Assembly (NCBI RefSeq): GCF_030731045.1
Contig: NZ_JAVALS010000012.1
Location: forward strand, 23,217 to 87,216
Length of the DNA stretch: 64,000 nt
Source of the DNA: Arthrobacter horti
GTDB taxonomy: Bacteria > Actinomycetota > Actinomycetes > Actinomycetales > Micrococcaceae
Direction: 5' to 3'
Shown here: positions 61,712-64,000 of the stretch, piece by piece
Position numbering within the stretch: the first letter of the stretch is position 1
How the letters are laid out: each line of letters starts with the position of its first letter
The notes under the pieces: generated by a model
The model's input: the letters and a program-made list of their open reading frames with translations, nothing else
Database searches by the model: none
What the model was told of the DNA's origin: nothing
Position numbers and translations under genes: made by a program

Positions 61712-62637
61712 GAGAGCTTCACCTCCAGGAGGCGGGCCCTGGCCTTGAGCGCGGAGCCGAGCATCCCGGCGTCCTGGCCGAGGGCCGCCGCACGGATGAC
61801 GGGGCGCCGCTGGAAATCGAGCGCGTCGTCCACGGCGGAGCGGAGCGGCTCCAGGAGGGCCTCGCCCGCGGCGGAGAGGCCGCCGCCGATCACCACGGCC
61901 TCGGTGCCCAGGATGGAGACGCACTGGCAGATGCTGAAGGCAAGCGCCTCGACCGCCTGGTTCCACACCTTCAGGGCCTCGGGCTCCCCCGTCATGGCCC
62001 GCTCCAGGACCTCGCGGGCGCCGTCCACCTCGGTGCCGGTGATCCGCCGGTAGCGCTTGGCGATGGCCCCCGCACTGCCCACGGACTCCAGGATCACGCT
62101 GCCCTGCCCGTCCGGGTCCGGGACCATGGCGTGGCCGATCTCCCCCGCGAAGCCGCCGGCGGTGACGGGCCGGCCCGAGGTGAAGATGGCCGCCGCGATG
62201 CCGGTGCCGACCACCATGACCATGGCGTCCTGGAACTCCCGGGCCGCGCCCAGCTCCATCTCCGCGGAGCCCGCGCTGGCCACGTCGTGCCCGAAGGCCA
62301 CCGGGATGCCCAGCCGCTGCTCGGCGAGGTCGCGGAAGGGGAAGTCCCGCCAGCCGAGATTGGCCGAGTAGATGCCCACGCCGTGTACTTCGTCCACCAG
62401 GCCGGGCACCGTGATGCCGACGGCCTCGAAGGTCCCCGCGGGGAACTGGTGGCTGTACTCGCCGTAGAGCTGTTCGATCCGCTCCAGGATCGCCTCGCCG
62501 GGCCGCTGGGGGTCCAGCGGCGTCTTGTGGCGCTGGAGAGCCAGCACCGTGCCGTCGGCGGTGACGACGCCGGACTTCATGTCCGTGCCGCCCACATCGA
62601 AGGCGAGTACTCCTGCGTCCGCGAATCCGAGTGCCAT
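61708..62637 (-). CDS. ROK family sugar kinase lacking the zinc Cys motif
   Basis: A 309-aa ROK protein. FDVGGTDMKSGVV binds phosphate; catalytic Asp is D118 in GHDVASAG; GEIGH with H169 is kept. The usual CxCGxxGCxE zinc motif that should follow (about 171-184, DPDGQGSVILE) has no Cys, so zinc binding is lost or replaced. It probably phosphorylates a hexose or N-acetylhexosamine, feeding the SIS isomerase. Operon partner of PfkB and aldolase. Confidence 0.87.
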   Translation of the reverse strand: MALGFADAGVLAFDVGGTDMKSGVVTADGTVLALQRHKTPLDPQRPGEAILERIEQLYGEYSHQFPAGTFEAVGITVPGLVDEVHGVGIYSANLGWRDFPFRDLAEQRLGIPVAFGHDVASAGSAEMELGAAREFQDAMVMVVGTGIAAAIFTSGRPVTAGGFAGEIGHAMVPDPDGQGSVILESVGSAGAIAKRYRRITGTEVDGAREVLERAMTGEPEALKVWNQAVEALAFSICQCVSILGTEAVVIGGGLSAAGEALLEPLRSAVDDALDFQRRPVIRAAALGQDAGMLGSALKARARLLEVKLS

Positions 62638-62671
62638 GCTGTCCTGTCCGTGGGTGGTGCCGGGGCGGGTG

Positions 62672-63586
62672 TCAGGCCTCGTCGAGGATGACGGAGCGCG
62701 TCAGATTCCGGGGCAGGTCCGGGTTGAGACCGCGGACGCGGGCGCGTTCCAGGGTGACCCGGTGCACACGGGCCAGTTCGGCGAGCGGGTGCAGCCCGGT
62801 GCTGATGTAGCGGGCCCCGGTCTTGGCGACGTCGGCGGCCAGGCCCTCCGGTTCCTCGCCGAAGAGCCAGGTGACGCGGTTGGGGGCGGCGATGGAGATG
62901 GGGCCGTGGCGGTACTCCATGGCGGGGTAGGACTCGGTCCAGCCCTGCACGGCCTCGCGCATCTTCAGGCCGGCCTCGTGTGCCAGGCCCACGGTCCAGC
63001 CACGGCCCAGGAAGGTGAACTGCTCGGCGTCCAGGAGCCCCTGGTCCACGGGGTCGCTGACGGCGGCCTTGGCCTGCTCGATGGCGACGTCGAAGCCCTG
63101 GCCCAGACTGGTCAGGAGGTAGACGAGCGCGGTGGTGGCGAAGCGGGTCTGGACCACGGACTGCTCGTCCGCGTACGGCAGGCCGATGATGACGTCCGCG
63201 ACGTCGATGATGGGCGAGTTGATGTCGCCGATCAGGGCGATGGTCTTCACCGTGCCCTTGAGCTGCGTCAGGACGTCCAGGACCTCGGTGGTGGTGCCGG
63301 AGCGGGTGATGGCGACGACGGCGTCGTAGTCCCGGCCCGCGCTGTTGTGGGCAAGGAACGCCTCGGAGGCGGCGAAGGCGTCGGTGACGCCGTGGCCGGC
63401 CGCCTCACGCGCGGTGGCATAGCTCTGGGCCATGAACCAGGACGTGCCGCAGCCGATGACGGCGATCTTCTGGCCGGAGGCGGGGAGCAGCCCTTCCTCA
63501 CGGCTCTGCGCCTGGGCCTGTGCCCAGACCTGCGGCTGAGAGCTGAGTTCCTCGTCCATGTAGGCGCCGAGAACGGACTCCGTCAT
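62672..63586 (-). CDS. SIS-domain sugar isomerase/deaminase (AgaS/GlmS-C-like)
   Basis: A 304-aa protein with two SIS units. The first has IAVIGCGTSWFMAQSYATAREAA and VAITRSGTTTEVLDVL; the second has FLGRGWTVGLAHEAGLKMREAVQGW. This resembles galactosamine-6-phosphate isomerase (AgaS) and the isomerase half of GlmS. It probably converts an amino-sugar phosphate to the ketose phosphate used by the PfkB kinase. ATG 63586 with AGGAG 7 bases upstream; first gene of the operon. Confidence 0.87.
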   Translation of the reverse strand: MTESVLGAYMDEELSSQPQVWAQAQAQSREEGLLPASGQKIAVIGCGTSWFMAQSYATAREAAGHGVTDAFAASEAFLAHNSAGRDYDAVVAITRSGTTTEVLDVLTQLKGTVKTIALIGDINSPIIDVADVIIGLPYADEQSVVQTRFATTALVYLLTSLGQGFDVAIEQAKAAVSDPVDQGLLDAEQFTFLGRGWTVGLAHEAGLKMREAVQGWTESYPAMEYRHGPISIAAPNRVTWLFGEEPEGLAADVAKTGARYISTGLHPLAELARVHRVTLERARVRGLNPDLPRNLTRSVILDEA

Positions 63587-63632
63587 CGTTGACTCCTTGT
63601 GTGTGCGTCTGTCAGGAATGCCCGCGCGAGTG

Positions 63633-63663
63633 ATCATCGATCATTTTTTGAATGATTGTTGAT
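63633..63663. promoter_or_regulatory. Operator-like palindrome upstream of the SIS-ROK-PfkB-aldolase-DeoR operon
   Basis: ATCATCGATCATT (63633-63645), TTTTG, AATGATTGTTGAT (63651-63663): 11 of 13 arm positions are symmetric. It lies 47 bases before the first gene in an AT-rich stretch. It is a fitting site for the DeoR regulator. The remaining gap to 63925 shows no gene I can support. Confidence 0.5.
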
Positions 63664-63925
63664 GCTTGCGCGCCGACCTATTCAATCAGTTTTACGCTAC
63701 TCCACTCGGGACGAAACGTCCAGACGCTTCACCCCGGGATCTCAGCCCGGTTCGGCAAGGCTGCGGAGGTGAGCGCAAGCGATCACCATGATCAGAAAGC
63801 GTCATTTCACATCCGTGACGAGCGCCACACCACGCCAACACCCTCACGCGAGAGAACAGCTGACGCCCCTAAAACCGGGGCGAGTTCAGAAGGTTAGCGC
63901 AACACCCTGATGGTGGAGGGTGTGC

Positions 63926-64000
63926 GTGGCGAAGAAGATCGCGTGGGAGGTCCGGGCGGAGGCGTATCACCGCTTGTTGGCGGGTGAGTCCGTGCTGGGT
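63926..64000 (+). CDS. 5' end of a probable transposase (runs off the window)
   Basis: From GTG 63926 (GGAGGG just upstream) the frame is open to the edge: MAKKIAWEVRAEAYHRLLAG then ESVLG, 25 residues of a helix-turn-helix-like start as seen in IS-type transposases. Too short to assign a family. Left flank may hold the terminal inverted repeat but the partner is outside the window. Confidence 0.4.
   Translation, partial: MAKKIAWEVRAEAYHRLLAGESVLG

Noticed and set aside
63652..63897. 81-aa plus-strand frame in the last intergenic gap
   Set aside because: No ribosome site or family resemblance, and its start lies in the operator-like palindrome; treated as non-coding.

Overview
The window is high-GC, gene-dense DNA of an actinobacterium, most likely a Micrococcaceae (Arthrobacter-like) chromosome. 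This rests on Holin-X/DUF3618-type envelope proteins, a HemD-winged-helix NnaR regulator, two SAM riboswitches of the actinobacterial SAM-IV type, an AbiEi/DUF559 protein, and the order glyS - dusB - dgt - dnaG on the minus strand. There is no rRNA, CRISPR array or prophage. Three tRNA genes are present, and a probable transposase begins at the right edge.

Layout. 1-5574 (+): a catabolic cluster of NCS2 nucleobase permease, CynX-type MFS exporter, fumarylacetoacetate-hydrolase-fold enzyme and a cyanuric acid amidohydrolase/barbiturase-family ring opener, then a RidA protein. 5647-9549 (-): tRNA(CAT), GT4 glycosyltransferase, DMT transporter, CDP-alcohol phosphatidyltransferase, Holin-X protein. 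9757-11315 (+): Bcr/CflA drug exporter and a small glycine-rich membrane protein. 11336-24272: two identical tRNA-Asn genes bracket a nitrate assimilation block (narK, nasA, an FAD/BFD reductase, nirD, nirB, uroporphyrinogen-III methyltransferase, nnaR). Nitrate is imported, reduced to nitrite and then ammonium, and the block also makes part of the siroheme NirB needs. The nirB/nirD divergent promoter carries six GlnR-like half-sites at an exact 11-bp period.

24346-41202 (mostly -): information-processing genes (dnaG, dgt, dusB, glyS) interleaved with an ABC exporter plus LuxR-type two-component system, a GNAT-AAA+ fusion protein, a TetR/SDR pair, a YibE/F protein, an FAD oxidase and a GNAT protein. 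41286-45267: beta-propeller lactonase, S4 protein, esterase, GDSL hydrolase, VOC protein, membrane protein. 45313-48277 (-): metX and metY, each behind its own SAM riboswitch. 49150-56323 (-): amidase, DUF3311 protein, SSS symporter, type III CoA transferase and fused carboxyltransferase, all overlapping, behind a tandem Lrp/AsnC regulator; this looks like uptake and CoA-dependent breakdown of an amide or dicarboxylate. 56391-57503: a DUF559 nuclease-like gene bracketed by two near-identical long palindromes. 57519-59061: CPBP protease and histidine phosphatase. 59074-63586 (-): SIS isomerase, ROK kinase, PfkB kinase, class II aldolase and DeoR regulator, an amino-sugar/tagatose-type pathway. 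63926-end: start of a probable transposase.

The most unusual structure is a set of long perfect intergenic palindromes (stems of about 15-31 bp) in three sequence families: 24072/35583, 27617, and 56391/57439. Most sit just past stop codons and may act as two-way terminators. The last pair frames the DUF559 gene like the ends of a small mobile unit.
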